NCBI GenBank assembly: GCA_905339405.1
Contig: CAJPGC010000028.1
Span: 1 to 64,000, forward strand
DNA from: an uncultured bacterium
GTDB lineage: Bacteria; Desulfobacterota; GWC2-55-46
DNA: 64,000 nucleotides
Reading direction: 5' to 3'
In this document: positions 29,264 to 38,968 of the stretch, piece after piece
How positions within the stretch are numbered: position 1 is the first letter of the stretch
How the letters are laid out: each line of letters begins with the position of its first letter
Notes under the pieces: model-generated
What the model was told of the DNA's origin: nothing
Databases searched by the model: none
Seen by the model: only the letters and a program-made list of their open reading frames with translations
Program-made: the position numbers and the translations under genes

Positions 29264-30760
29264 ATGGGAGATAGGGAAAGAATGGGGTGGGGCGACCTGC
29301 TGAGCTTCGGCAGGCAGGATGTCGCCGCCCTGCACAAAACGTGGTTCGCCTATTTTCTCACCTTTTTCGTCTGGTTCAACATGGCCCCCCTGGCGACCAC
29401 CATCATCAAGACCTCTGTCCTGACGGCGGACGACCTCAAGCTGCTGGCCGTCTGCAACGTAGCTCTGACCGCTCCAAGCCGCTTCATCATAGGAATGCTC
29501 ACCGACAGGTTCGGCCCGAGGAACACCTTCACCGCTATCATGACCGCGATGTCGCTCCCCTGTTTCGCTTTCGCGTTTTCAGACACCTATACGCAGATGC
29601 TCGCTTCAAGGCTCATCCTTTCGATGGTCGGCACCGGCTTCGTCGTCGGCATACACATGACCTCGCTGTGGTCCAAGCCCAGGGACATCGGCTTCGCGCA
29701 GGGGGTGGAGGCCGGCCTTGGAAACTGGGGAGCTTCGATAGCGGCGATACTCTTGCCTGTAGCGGCGCTGAACCTGTTCGGCTCGTGGAGATACGCTGCC
29801 GCGGCAAGCGGCCTTGTAATGCTCATCTACGGTTTGTATTACAGGGCCTCTATTACTGACGGCCCCCAGGGAGCCTGCCGCAAGCCCGCCGGGGGCTCAG
29901 TCATAGAGGTCTCCACCTGGTGGGACATGATAAGCGCCATGTTCTGGATGGTGCCAGTGACCGGAGTGCTCGCGCTCGTCGTCTGGAGGCTTCGCGCGGT
30001 GGGTTTCCTGAGCGTCGAGGCGGCCGCTGCCGCGTACGCCGTAATAGGCGCGGCCGTGCTCTTCCAGGCGGGGCGTATAGCGTGGCGCAATTACCCATTG
30101 CTAAAGGAGGGCGTGCCAGAGGACGATAAGTACAGGTTCGCGGACGTAGGGGCGCTGTGTCTGTGCTTCGCGGCCTCGTTCGGCGCTGAGCTCGGCGTCA
30201 TCTCCATGCTCCCGCAGTTCTTCGAGAAGAACTTCAGCCTGAGCCCGCAGCTGGCGGGCCTCATGGCGGCCATGTTCGCGTTCATGAACATATTCTCGAG
30301 GTCGCTCGGGGGGCAGATATCGGAGAAGTGCCCTTCCAGGAGAGGTGCGATGCTCGTCTACCTGGCTGGCACCGGCGTTTCGTTCTTCCTCATGGGGCTC
30401 ATCGATTCAAACTGGCCGCTGTGGCTCGCTGCCGCTGTGACAATAGCGTGCGCGCTCTTTGTCACCGGCGCGTGCGGGGCCACGTTCGCCATCGTCCCGC
30501 TCATTAAGAGGCGCGTTACGGGACACATAACCGGGTATGTCGGGGCTTTCGGCAACGTCGGCGCGCTCGCGTACCTGGTAGCGTACACGTTCGTCGACGA
30601 CAGCCGGTTTTTCAATATCATGGGCGCCGCCGCGCTCTTTACGTTCATGTTCTGCTTTTTCTTCCTCAGGGAGCCTGCCGGTGCGTTTTCGCAGGAATAC
30701 CAGATAACGAGCGGCGGCAAGGCCGCCTTGAAGGGCCGCCCCCTGGTCCGGAAGACCTGA
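29264..30760 (+). CDS. MFS nitrate/nitrite transporter, NarK family (498 aa)
   Basis: WFAYFLTFFVWFNMAPLATTI ... GVEAGLGNWGASIAAILLPVAAL ... GYVGAFGNVGALAYLVAYTF (two NarK signatures). Confidence 0.9.
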   Translation: MGDRERMGWGDLLSFGRQDVAALHKTWFAYFLTFFVWFNMAPLATTIIKTSVLTADDLKLLAVCNVALTAPSRFIIGMLTDRFGPRNTFTAIMTAMSLPCFAFAFSDTYTQMLASRLILSMVGTGFVVGIHMTSLWSKPRDIGFAQGVEAGLGNWGASIAAILLPVAALNLFGSWRYAAAASGLVMLIYGLYYRASITDGPQGACRKPAGGSVIEVSTWWDMISAMFWMVPVTGVLALVVWRLRAVGFLSVEAAAAAYAVIGAAVLFQAGRIAWRNYPLLKEGVPEDDKYRFADVGALCLCFAASFGAELGVISMLPQFFEKNFSLSPQLAGLMAAMFAFMNIFSRSLGGQISEKCPSRRGAMLVYLAGTGVSFFLMGLIDSNWPLWLAAAVTIACALFVTGACGATFAIVPLIKRRVTGHITGYVGAFGNVGALAYLVAYTFVDDSRFFNIMGAAALFTFMFCFFFLREPAGAFSQEYQITSGGKAALKGRPLVRKT

Positions 30761-30797
30761 TGCGCGCCCCGGGCTGGCGGCGTACCAGGGGTATGAA

Positions 30798-30830
30798 TAC
30801 TTTTTTTTAAAAAAAGTACATCATGTGATG
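30798..30830. repeat. Two abutting palindromes upstream of/overlapping a promoter
   Basis: TACTTTTTTTTAAAAAAAGTA (30798-30818) then CATCATGTGATG (30819-30830). Confidence 0.6.
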
Positions 30831-30857
30831 GACACGAGGTTTTTTTTGTATTATAAT
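30829..30857 (+). promoter_or_regulatory. Putative sigma70 promoter
   Basis: TGGACA-N17-TATAAT. Confidence 0.6.
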
Positions 30858-31001
30858 CCCGCCATACTTAAAACTGAATACAGGTCCCGAAAGGCCCCTT
30901 TGACTTTTTTGGAGGGGACAGCGAGAAATCGCTGGACAGGTCCGGATGAATCTGGTAATTTACGCGTGCTCAGCGGACAAACTATTCAAACCCCCAGGGG
31001 C

Positions 31002-31511
31002 ATGAAAGCCTTGACCTCAAGCGAACGCGTATATCCTGACCACGGACCGAACGGCACCCGCTCGGAGGACTCTAAACAGGTGAGTCGAAGGATCAGAAAA
31101 GGGCTCAGGCAGCTCTGCCAGAGCCTATTTTGTATAGCTGCCCTTAAGCTGTGTACCGCCGCCGGGCGTCTGCGCCCGGAAGCGAAGGCGGCCTCCAATG
31201 GGGCCGCGGCGAGCGGCATTGACATGCGCTCAGAGGAGAAGGCCCTTTCCAGCGCCTTGGCCCTTGTCGGCAAGGTCTTAAGTTCATTACCCACCAAAGA
31301 GAAGCACGTCAACTCATTAAGCGCCATCGAGGTCTTCGTCTCCAAACTCCGTGAAGAGGTCCTGGAGTTCGCGGCTCCGGACAAGGCAGAGAAAAAGCCT
31401 TTCCCCCGCTTCGGAAAAAGGACCAGGGTTACCCGGAGCCCGGGGCTGGAGAACCTTAAGGTGACGCTTAATCTTGCCAGAGGCGACCTAGAAGCATCAC
31501 TCGCCTTTTAA
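31002..31511 (+). CDS. Hypothetical protein (true start uncertain; ORF track gives 30825)
   Basis: Open frame with plausible helical C-terminal half (EEKALSSALALVGKVLSSLPTKEKHVNSLSAIEVFVSKLREEVLEFA); upstream part overlaps a promoter so is unlikely coding; no family recognised. Confidence 0.35.
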   Translation: MKALTSSERVYPDHGPNGTRSEDSKQVSRRIRKGLRQLCQSLFCIAALKLCTAAGRLRPEAKAASNGAAASGIDMRSEEKALSSALALVGKVLSSLPTKEKHVNSLSAIEVFVSKLREEVLEFAAPDKAEKKPFPRFGKRTRVTRSPGLENLKVTLNLARGDLEASLAF

Positions 31512-31645
31512 TCTATTCAATCCATGGCCTAAAGACGGCATCCTCCCACAATTACCGGGGCTGCGCTTGTATCGCCTCCCTCCTAGACGGGCGAAAGGCA
31601 GCCGGGCCGGAACGGGTCCATGGTGGATATAAAGGGTTCCAAAGA

Positions 31646-31670
31646 ATTATCTATGAAAAGCATAGATAAT
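31646..31670 (+). repeat. Perfect inverted repeat/hairpin in the leader of the cytochrome-nar operon
   Basis: ATTATCTATG-aaaag-CATAGATAAT, 33 nt upstream of the ATG at 31704. Confidence 0.7.
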
Positions 31671-31703
31671 AAAAAGCGAGCAGCGGTAAAGGAGGTGTAG
31701 AGT

Positions 31704-32336
31704 ATGGATTTAAGGAGTTGTAAGACAATCTTGGTGAAGGGACTGCAACTCGGGTTCGCGCTGAGTCTCGTTGCCGGCATTGCGCCTATGAAGGCCATTG
31801 CTGAAGACGCGGCTGCTGGTGCGGCTCCCGCTGATGCGGCGGCTGTTGAAGCCCCGGCTGAGGCTCAGGCCCCGGCCGAGACTGGTGACGCGGCGATCGG
31901 CAAGATGTACTTTACAGGCGAGAAGAGGTTTGAGAGCGGCGCCCCGGCGTGTATTTCCTGCCACAGCGTCAGCTACGGTTCTCTCAACGGCGGCGTGCTT
32001 GGTCCGAACCTGACCAAGGTTTATGCCGACGAGTCGAAGAACCCGCTTCTGAGCTCGGCCTGGATCAACGGCGGTTCCCCTGTGATGGCTCCCATCTTCA
32101 GCCAGAAGAACGTGACTGACGAGGAAGTCTCCCACTTGAGGGCGTTTTTCGCCGAGCAGTCCAAGGGTGAAGTAGCATCCTCCCAGACCGGCACTTTCAC
32201 CATCATCGGGTTAGGCGGCTTCGTAGGTATACTGATTGTCTTCAATATTATCTGGAGCGGCCGCTACAGAAACAGGAACAAAGGCACCGCCCACGATGCC
32301 CTTTGGAGAAACTACGGCGGAAAAGGAGGGAGGTAA
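31704..32336 (+). CDS. Membrane-anchored monoheme cytochrome c, first gene of the nar operon
   Basis: N-terminal hydrophobic/signal region, Ala/Pro/Glu linker, single CISCH heme motif, distal PVMAPIF Met ligand candidate, C-terminal TM (FTIIGLGGFVGILIVFNIIW); 4 nt from narG. Confidence 0.85.
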   Translation: MDLRSCKTILVKGLQLGFALSLVAGIAPMKAIAEDAAAGAAPADAAAVEAPAEAQAPAETGDAAIGKMYFTGEKRFESGAPACISCHSVSYGSLNGGVLGPNLTKVYADESKNPLLSSAWINGGSPVMAPIFSQKNVTDEEVSHLRAFFAEQSKGEVASSQTGTFTIIGLGGFVGILIVFNIIWSGRYRNRNKGTAHDALWRNYGGKGGR

Positions 32337-32340
32337 ATAG

Positions 32341-35300
32341 ATGGCTACCTGGATTCAAGACGAGATAAACCCCGGTAAAAGGGGTTGGGAAGAATATTAC
32401 AGGAACCGTTGGCAGTATGACAAGACCGTGAGGAGCACCCACGGCAACAACTGCACCGGCGGCTGTTCCTGGATGGTTTACGTAAAGGACGGCATCATCA
32501 CCTGGGAGTTGCAGGCTGTCGACTATCCGAAGCTGGACCAGTCGATCCCGCCTTACGAGCCGAGGGGCTGCCAGAGGGGTATATCTGCCTCCTGGTACGT
32601 CTACAGCCCGCTGCGTATCAAGTACCCGTATTGCCGCGGCATACTCCTGGACTCCTGGAAAGAAGCAAGGGCCAAGCATTCCGACCCTGTCGACGCCTGG
32701 AGGTCCATTGTCGAGAACGCCGAGCTTCACAAGAAGATCAAGTGGTCGAGGGGCAAGGGCGGCTTCCGCAGGTTTGATTGGGACACCGCGGCCGAGATAA
32801 TCACCGCAGCCCACATCTACACCATAAAGAAGTACGGTCCGGACAGAATCATCGCGTTCTCGCCGATCCCGGCCATGTCGCAGATCAGCTACGCTTCCGG
32901 CGCCCGCTACAACCAGCTCATCGGCGGCGTTCATCTGAGCTTCTATGACTACTACACCGACCTTCCGAGCGCCGAACCCGAAGTCTGGGGCGAGCAGACC
33001 GACTCCTGCGAAAGCGCTGACTGGTACAACGCCGGTTACGTGGTCCTGTCCGGAGCCAACCCGAACATGACCAGGACCGCCGACTGCCACTTCATCTCCG
33101 AGCTCAGGCACGGTGGAGCGAAGATGGTAGTTTGCGCGCCTGACTACTCTCAGGTCACGAAGTACGCCGACACCTGGGTACCCGTGAAGCCCGGTTCCGA
33201 CTCTGCCTTCTGGATGGCCATCAACCACGTCATCCTCAAGGAGTTCTACGTCGACAAGAAGACCCAGTACTTCGAGTCCTACGTGAAGCAGTTCACCGAC
33301 CTCCCGATGCTCGTCAAGCTCGAAAAGGGCAAGGACGGCTGGGAGCAGGGCCGTTTCCTTACGGCGCATGACCTTGCGGAGTACGACGGCGAGGACAACC
33401 CGGAATGGAAGCAGTGCATGTGGGACGAGATCACCGGCAAGGCCGTCGTAGTAAACGGCTCCGTGGGCTTCAGGTACCCCAACAAGCACGAGAACCACGG
33501 CAAGTGGAACCTCATGCTCAAGGAGTCCAGGACCCAGAAGAACATCACCCCGTCGCTGTCCGTCCTTGACCACAAGGAAGACGCGATAGAAGTGAACTTC
33601 TACGAGGTCGACAAGCCGGAGAAGTACAAGAGGCAGGTGCCTGTCAGGTACGTGCAGACCAAGGAAGGCAAGCAGCCTGTCGCGACCGTATTCGACCTCA
33701 AGATCGCCCATTGCGGCGTCTCGAGGAAGGGCCTTACGGGCGACTACTGCAGGAACTACGATGACGACAGGGGCTTCTCTCCCGCGTGGCAGGAGAAGTA
33801 CACCGGCATCGGACGCGACACCGTAATCCAGATCGCCAGGGAGTTCGCCAACAACGCGGACGCGACCAAGGGCCGCTCGATGATCATCACCGGATCGAGC
33901 TACAACCACTGGTACCACTCCAACCTGCTGTACAGGACCGCCATGGACGCTCTCATGCTTTGCGGTTCCATAGGCAGGAACGGCGGCGGTCTGCAGCACT
34001 ACGTCGGCCAGGAAAAGCTCGCCATGTTCGACTCTTGGGGCCAGATAGCCCATTCGTTGGACTGGATCAGGCCTCCCAGACTCATGAGCGGCCCGTGCTT
34101 CTGGTATTCCACGACCGGCATGTACAAGTACGACGGCGCCATAGCCGAGTACCACAACGTCCCGGACAAGAACAAGCTCGAGTTCCAGCATACCCACGAC
34201 TACAACACAAGGGCCGTAAGGCTGGGCTGGATGCCGTGCTTCCCGCAGTTCAACAAGAGCTCCATCGCCATGGTCGAGGAAGCCCAGAGGGCCGGCGCGA
34301 AGAACGACGCCGAAATAATCGACTATGTCGTGAAGCAGCTCAAGAGCGGCGCGCTCGAGTTCTCCATACAGGACCCGGACGCTCCGGAGAACTGGCCGAG
34401 AGTCTGGTTCATATGGAGGGCGAACGCGCTTGGTTCTTCCGCCAGGGGCCAGGAGTACTTCCTCAGGCACGTCCTCGGAACGCATAACAGCGTCATCGCG
34501 GACGAAGTCGCCAAGCCGTTCATCAAGGAGTCGAAGTACAGGGAGTCCCCGCTTGGCAAGCTCGACCTGCTGGTCGACCTCAACATGCGTATGAACACGA
34601 CCCCGACGTACTGCGATATCGTCCTCCCGACCGCTCACTGGTACGAGAAGGAAGACATCAACACCACCGAGCTCCACTCCTTCGTCCATCCCATGGGCGC
34701 GGCCGTTCAGCCGAACTGGGAAGCGAAGACCGACTGGGATGCCTTCAAGTTCATCTCGAAGAAGTTCTCCGAGCTGGCCAAGAAGCACTTCCAGAAGCCC
34801 GTCAAGGATATCGTCATGAACCCGCTTATGCACGATACCCCGGGCGAGATAGCCCAGCCGGCCACCAAGGGCGTGCTGGACTGGAAGAAGGGCGAGTGCG
34901 AGGCGATTCCTGGTAAGACGATGCCGACCTTCGCCATCGTGGAGAGGGATTACACCCAGATCGACAAGCAGTACACCTCGGTCGGACCCCTCCAGAAGGG
35001 CAAGTACGGCTTCCACGGAATCATGCTCGAAGGCAAGGAGCTCTATGAGAACTACCTCAGCCAGGAGCACATAGAGAAGAAGGAAGTCAACGGCCAGAAG
35101 CTCATCTCCCTCGAAACCGCCAAGGACGCTGCGAACTTCGTTCTCGCGTTCTCCGGCGCCACGAACGGTGAAGTCTGCTTCAGGCAGTGGTGGGAAGAGG
35201 AGCATCACACGGGTCTCCATGGCCACGAGTACCTCGAAGCCAGGAAACAGGCCCGCGCGGTATGCCCCGAAGTCAAGTACCTCATACCTGACGAAAGGGT

Positions 35301-36069
35301 ACACGGCCTCGCTCACGAGATGGGCAGCGGCAACAGGAACGTCTCCATGACTTACGACGACATCGTCGCTCAGCCGAGGAGATGGCTCACCAGCGCGCTG
35401 TGGACGGGCGACAACAGAAGGGGCAGGGCTTACGGTACCTGGACCATCCAGACCGAGCAGCTGGTGCCCTGGAGGACGCTTTCCGGCCGTCAGCACACTT
35501 ATCTTGACCACCCGGTCTACCTGGACTTCGGCGAAGCTCTCGCGACCGCCAAGCACAGGCTGAACCCGGCCAAGATGAACGAGGTGCAGAAGTCCGACAA
35601 GACCGACGCGCTCCACCTCAACTACATCACGCCGCACAGCAAGTGGGCCATTCACTCCACCCACTACGACAACCTCAGGATGCTCACGCTGTCCAGGGGA
35701 GGCAACTCCATCTGGATCAACGACAGGGATGCTGAGAGCGTAGGCATAAAGGACAACGACTGGGTCGAGGCGTACAACGACAACGGCGTGTATGTTTCCC
35801 GTGCCGTAGTCAGCGCCAGGATACCGTCCGGCTCCTCCTTCGCGTACCACTCTCAGGAAAGGACGATCAACGTCCCGAAATCCGAGCAGAGGAACAAGAT
35901 AAGGGGTGGATACCATAACTCACTCACCAGGCAGAGGCTTAAACCGCAGCTCATGACCGGCGGATACGGCCAGTTCTCCTACGGCTTCAACGCGTGGGGC
36001 CCGATCCCGATCATCAGGGATACGACGGTGCTGGTGAGGAAAATGAGAAACCAGGAGGTGAAGTGGTAA
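32341..36069 (+). CDS. narG: Respiratory nitrate reductase alpha subunit
   Basis: RNRWQYDKTVRSTHGNNCTGGCSWMVYVKDGIITWE; SFYDYYTDLPSAEPEVWGEQTDSCESADWYN; ITGSSYNHWYHSNLLYR; end-to-end resemblance to E. coli NarG. Confidence 0.97.
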   Translation: MATWIQDEINPGKRGWEEYYRNRWQYDKTVRSTHGNNCTGGCSWMVYVKDGIITWELQAVDYPKLDQSIPPYEPRGCQRGISASWYVYSPLRIKYPYCRGILLDSWKEARAKHSDPVDAWRSIVENAELHKKIKWSRGKGGFRRFDWDTAAEIITAAHIYTIKKYGPDRIIAFSPIPAMSQISYASGARYNQLIGGVHLSFYDYYTDLPSAEPEVWGEQTDSCESADWYNAGYVVLSGANPNMTRTADCHFISELRHGGAKMVVCAPDYSQVTKYADTWVPVKPGSDSAFWMAINHVILKEFYVDKKTQYFESYVKQFTDLPMLVKLEKGKDGWEQGRFLTAHDLAEYDGEDNPEWKQCMWDEITGKAVVVNGSVGFRYPNKHENHGKWNLMLKESRTQKNITPSLSVLDHKEDAIEVNFYEVDKPEKYKRQVPVRYVQTKEGKQPVATVFDLKIAHCGVSRKGLTGDYCRNYDDDRGFSPAWQEKYTGIGRDTVIQIAREFANNADATKGRSMIITGSSYNHWYHSNLLYRTAMDALMLCGSIGRNGGGLQHYVGQEKLAMFDSWGQIAHSLDWIRPPRLMSGPCFWYSTTGMYKYDGAIAEYHNVPDKNKLEFQHTHDYNTRAVRLGWMPCFPQFNKSSIAMVEEAQRAGAKNDAEIIDYVVKQLKSGALEFSIQDPDAPENWPRVWFIWRANALGSSARGQEYFLRHVLGTHNSVIADEVAKPFIKESKYRESPLGKLDLLVDLNMRMNTTPTYCDIVLPTAHWYEKEDINTTELHSFVHPMGAAVQPNWEAKTDWDAFKFISKKFSELAKKHFQKPVKDIVMNPLMHDTPGEIAQPATKGVLDWKKGECEAIPGKTMPTFAIVERDYTQIDKQYTSVGPLQKGKYGFHGIMLEGKELYENYLSQEHIEKKEVNGQKLISLETAKDAANFVLAFSGATNGEVCFRQWWEEEHHTGLHGHEYLEARKQARAVCPEVKYLIPDERVHGLAHEMGSGNRNVSMTYDDIVAQPRRWLTSALWTGDNRRGRAYGTWTIQTEQLVPWRTLSGRQHTYLDHPVYLDFGEALATAKHRLNPAKMNEVQKSDKTDALHLNYITPHSKWAIHSTHYDNLRMLTLSRGGNSIWINDRDAESVGIKDNDWVEAYNDNGVYVSRAVVSARIPSGSSFAYHSQERTINVPKSEQRNKIRGGYHNSLTRQRLKPQLMTGGYGQFSYGFNAWGPIPIIRDTTVLVRKMRNQEVKW

Positions 36070-36070
36070 T

Positions 36071-37591
36071 ATGGATCTCAGAGCTCAACTTTCAATGAGT
36101 TTTCATATGGACAAGTGCATCGGCTGCCATACCTGCAGCGTGTCCTGCAAGAACGTGTGGACATCGCGCAGAGGCGCCGAGTACATGTGGTGGAACAACG
36201 TCGAGACCAAACCCGGCGCCGGCTACCCCCTCACCTGGGAAGACCAGGAGAGGTACAGGGGCGGTTGGGAAGTCTCCGGCGGGTCACTGAGGCTTAAGCT
36301 CCTCAAGGGCCCCGGGAAGATAAGGACGCTGGCGAACATATTCTTCCAGCCGAACCTTCCGACGATAGACGATTACTACGAGCCGTTCACCTACGACTAT
36401 CAGAACCTGTTCAACGCTCCCGCGGGCGATGACCAGCCGACCGCAAGGCCGCGCTCGCTCATCACCGGCGAGTTCATGGAGAAGATAGCCCTCGGACCGA
36501 ACTGGGACGACGACATGGGCGGTTCGCCCCTGTACGCGGCGAACGACCCGAACCTCAAGGGCCTCTCGGAGTCCCAGAAGGAGATGCTGACCAAGTTCCA
36601 CAAGCTCTTCTTCTTCTACCTCCCGAGGATCTGCAACCACTGCCTCAACCCGGCTTGCGTAGCGTCCTGCCCGTCAGGCGCCATCTACAAGAGGGGCGAG
36701 GACGGCATAGTCCTGATAGACCAGGACACCTGCCGCGCCTGGAGGTTCTGCGTCTCTGCTTGCCCGTACAAGAAGCCCTACTACAACTGGGCGAACGGCA
36801 AGTCCGAGAAGTGTATCTTCTGCTATCCGAGGACCGAGACCGGCCAGGCCAACGCCTGCGCCCATGCCTGCACCGGCAGGATCAGGTTCGTCGGCGTGCT
36901 CTTCTATGACGCTGACAGGATAGAGGAGGTCGCAAAGACCCCGGACGAGAGACTCGTGGACGCCATGAGGGACATCGTCCTCGATCCTAACGACCCCAGG
37001 GTCATCGAAGAAGCCAGGAAGCAGGGCATCGACGAGAACTGGATAGTGGCGGCTCAGAACTCCCCTTCGTACAATCTGTTCAAGAAGTGGAGAATCGCGA
37101 TGCCCAACCATCCGGAGTTCAGGACTCTTCCGATGAACTTCTACGTTCCGCCTCTTTCGCCGGTCCTTCACAACGCGAAGGCCGAGAACGGCGGCACCTT
37201 CGACAGCGAGTCCATGGAGTTCTTCAACTCCATAGACAAGATGAGGATACCCGTAAGATACCTCGCTAACATGCTTAGCGCCGGTAACGAGCAGGTTGTC
37301 ATCGAGTCGCTCAAGAAGCAGATGGCTGTAAGGCTGTGGGTACGTCAGCAGAGAGTCGGCGACATCGGCGACAGCGCCGCCAAGGCCGCTCTCTCGGCAG
37401 TTGGCCTCACCCCTGAGGAAGCCTTCGAGATCTACAAGCTGGTCTCGCTGGGCACCTTCCAGGAGAGGTTCGTAATACCCGAGACCCATCGCGAGACGAT
37501 GACCACGGTCGACCCCAGGCTCATGTACGAGAAGAGGGGCACGGTCGGTTTCGGTTCCAAGAAGCAGGAACTCGTCTCGAGGCAGTGGTAA
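36071..37591 (+). CDS. narH: Respiratory nitrate reductase beta subunit
   Basis: [64 protein letters not shown]-type; [15 protein letters not shown] (Trp-containing 3Fe-4S site). Confidence 0.97.
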   Translation: [506 protein letters not shown]

Positions 37592-37594
37592 TCG

Positions 37595-38143
37595 GTGGGA
37601 ACCGGAAAGAACATATACGGGCTTCTTGCCGGGCTGCTTGAGCACCCGGGGGAGGATATCAAGATAAAGGCCGAGCAGTGCATCAAGGCCCTGGCCGATT
37701 ATCCGCAGTATCCTCCCGAGATCGCAGAGGAGCTGAAAAAGTTTCAGAAGGACCTGGAGCACATCCCCCTTGATGACATCAAGGGGGTGTACTCCTACAC
37801 CTTCGAACTTTCGAGCGACTTCACGATGGATATGGGCTACCATATCTTCGACGGGTTCAGGCGCTCGAACAGCCTCGCGGCCATCAAGGGCATGTATATG
37901 GACAAGGGTTTCCCATTCGAAGAGCGCGCTGGAGGAGAGCTGCCTGACAATCTCCCGGTAATACTGCACTTCATGTCGTTCACGGACGACGATGACCTGC
38001 TGAAGAACTTCCGGGAGACGTTTCTTGTCAAGGCGCTCGAGAAGCTCCAGAAAAACTTCGAGAGAAACAAGAAGAACCTCTACTGGCACGTAATCAACGC
38101 CGTTTACAGAATCATCGACAAAGACGTAAAAGGAGGAGAGTAA
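37595..38143 (+). CDS. narJ: Nitrate reductase assembly chaperone (GTG start)
   Basis: LLAGLLEHPGEDI...; position between narH and narI; YTFELSSDFTMDMGYHIFDGF. Confidence 0.88.
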   Translation: MGTGKNIYGLLAGLLEHPGEDIKIKAEQCIKALADYPQYPPEIAEELKKFQKDLEHIPLDDIKGVYSYTFELSSDFTMDMGYHIFDGFRRSNSLAAIKGMYMDKGFPFEERAGGELPDNLPVILHFMSFTDDDDLLKNFRETFLVKALEKLQKNFERNKKNLYWHVINAVYRIIDKDVKGGE

Positions 38144-38841
38144 TGGACAATGTCCTGTTTGGCGTGATGCCGTACATCTTGTTGATGACGGCTATCGTCG
38201 GTGCAATATGGAGATTCAGAAGCAACAAGTACACGTGGTCGTCACAGTCGTCCCAGTTCCTTGAGAACAAGACCCTGTTTTTCGGGTCCTTCCCCTGGCA
38301 CTACGGGATCATAACGATCCTCCTGGGACACATACTGGGACTGTTCATACCGAAGAGCATCGTGCTCTGGAACTCGGTTCCCCTGAGGCTCTATGTGCTC
38401 GAGCTTACCGCCCTGGCCCTCGGCTTCCTCGCCCTGTTCGGTCTTCTGGCCCTTATCTACAGAAGGCTTACGAACAGCAGGGTGAAGGCCGTAACTTCCG
38501 GCTGGGACGTGCTCGTGCTCATCATCCTCCTCATACAGGTGGTTACCGGCATCGGAAACGCCATCCTCTACAGGTGGGGTTCCAACTGGTACGTCGCGAC
38601 CGCTGTACCCTGGATGTGGTCGGTCCTGAAGCTGCAGCCCAACGTTGACCTCGTGGCCAATCTTCCTCTCATCACGAAGACCCACATATTCAACGCGCTG
38701 CTCTTCATCGGGCTTATCCCGTTCTCGAGGCTCGCGCACTTCGTGGTCATCAACCCCTACAAGTACCTCGTACGCCCCTATCAGGTCGTAAGGTGGTACC
38801 GCAAGGGCGGCCCGACCGTGAACATCGTTTCGTACAAGTAA
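38143..38841 (+). CDS. narI: Respiratory nitrate reductase gamma subunit (cytochrome b)
   Basis: FFGSFPWHYGIITILLGHILGLFIP ... PLITKTHIFNALLFIGLIPFSRLAHFV; five TM segments with His ligands. Confidence 0.95.
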   Translation: MDNVLFGVMPYILLMTAIVGAIWRFRSNKYTWSSQSSQFLENKTLFFGSFPWHYGIITILLGHILGLFIPKSIVLWNSVPLRLYVLELTALALGFLALFGLLALIYRRLTNSRVKAVTSGWDVLVLIILLIQVVTGIGNAILYRWGSNWYVATAVPWMWSVLKLQPNVDLVANLPLITKTHIFNALLFIGLIPFSRLAHFVVINPYKYLVRPYQVVRWYRKGGPTVNIVSYK

Positions 38842-38847
38842 CATGGT

Positions 38848-38880
38848 GGGTGGGCGTCTTCGGACGCCCACCCGCTTTTT
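38848..38880 (+). terminator. Rho-independent terminator after narI
   Basis: GGGTGGGCGTC-TTCG-GACGCCCACCC then gcTTTTT; UUCG tetraloop. Confidence 0.95.
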
Positions 38881-38968
38881 AAAGGGGTTAAAGGGCGCTG
38901 CGATTTTCTAAATTTTTCCTCTGAGATCTGGCTTAGCTGCACAATTTGAAACAAGGAGAAAATCTGCA

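Noticed and set aside
30858-31080. Possible c-di-GMP-I (GEMM) riboswitch upstream of the hypothetical gene
   Set aside because: The diagnostic GCAAACC/ACGCAAAGCC and GGUAGGUAGCGGGGUUACC motifs are not present on reading the sequence.
32248-35916. 1222-aa minus-strand ORF antisense to narG
   Set aside because: narG on the plus strand is unambiguous; the antisense frame is a by-product of strong G/C third-position bias, with low-complexity Val/Leu/Gly/Arg composition and no recognisable domain.
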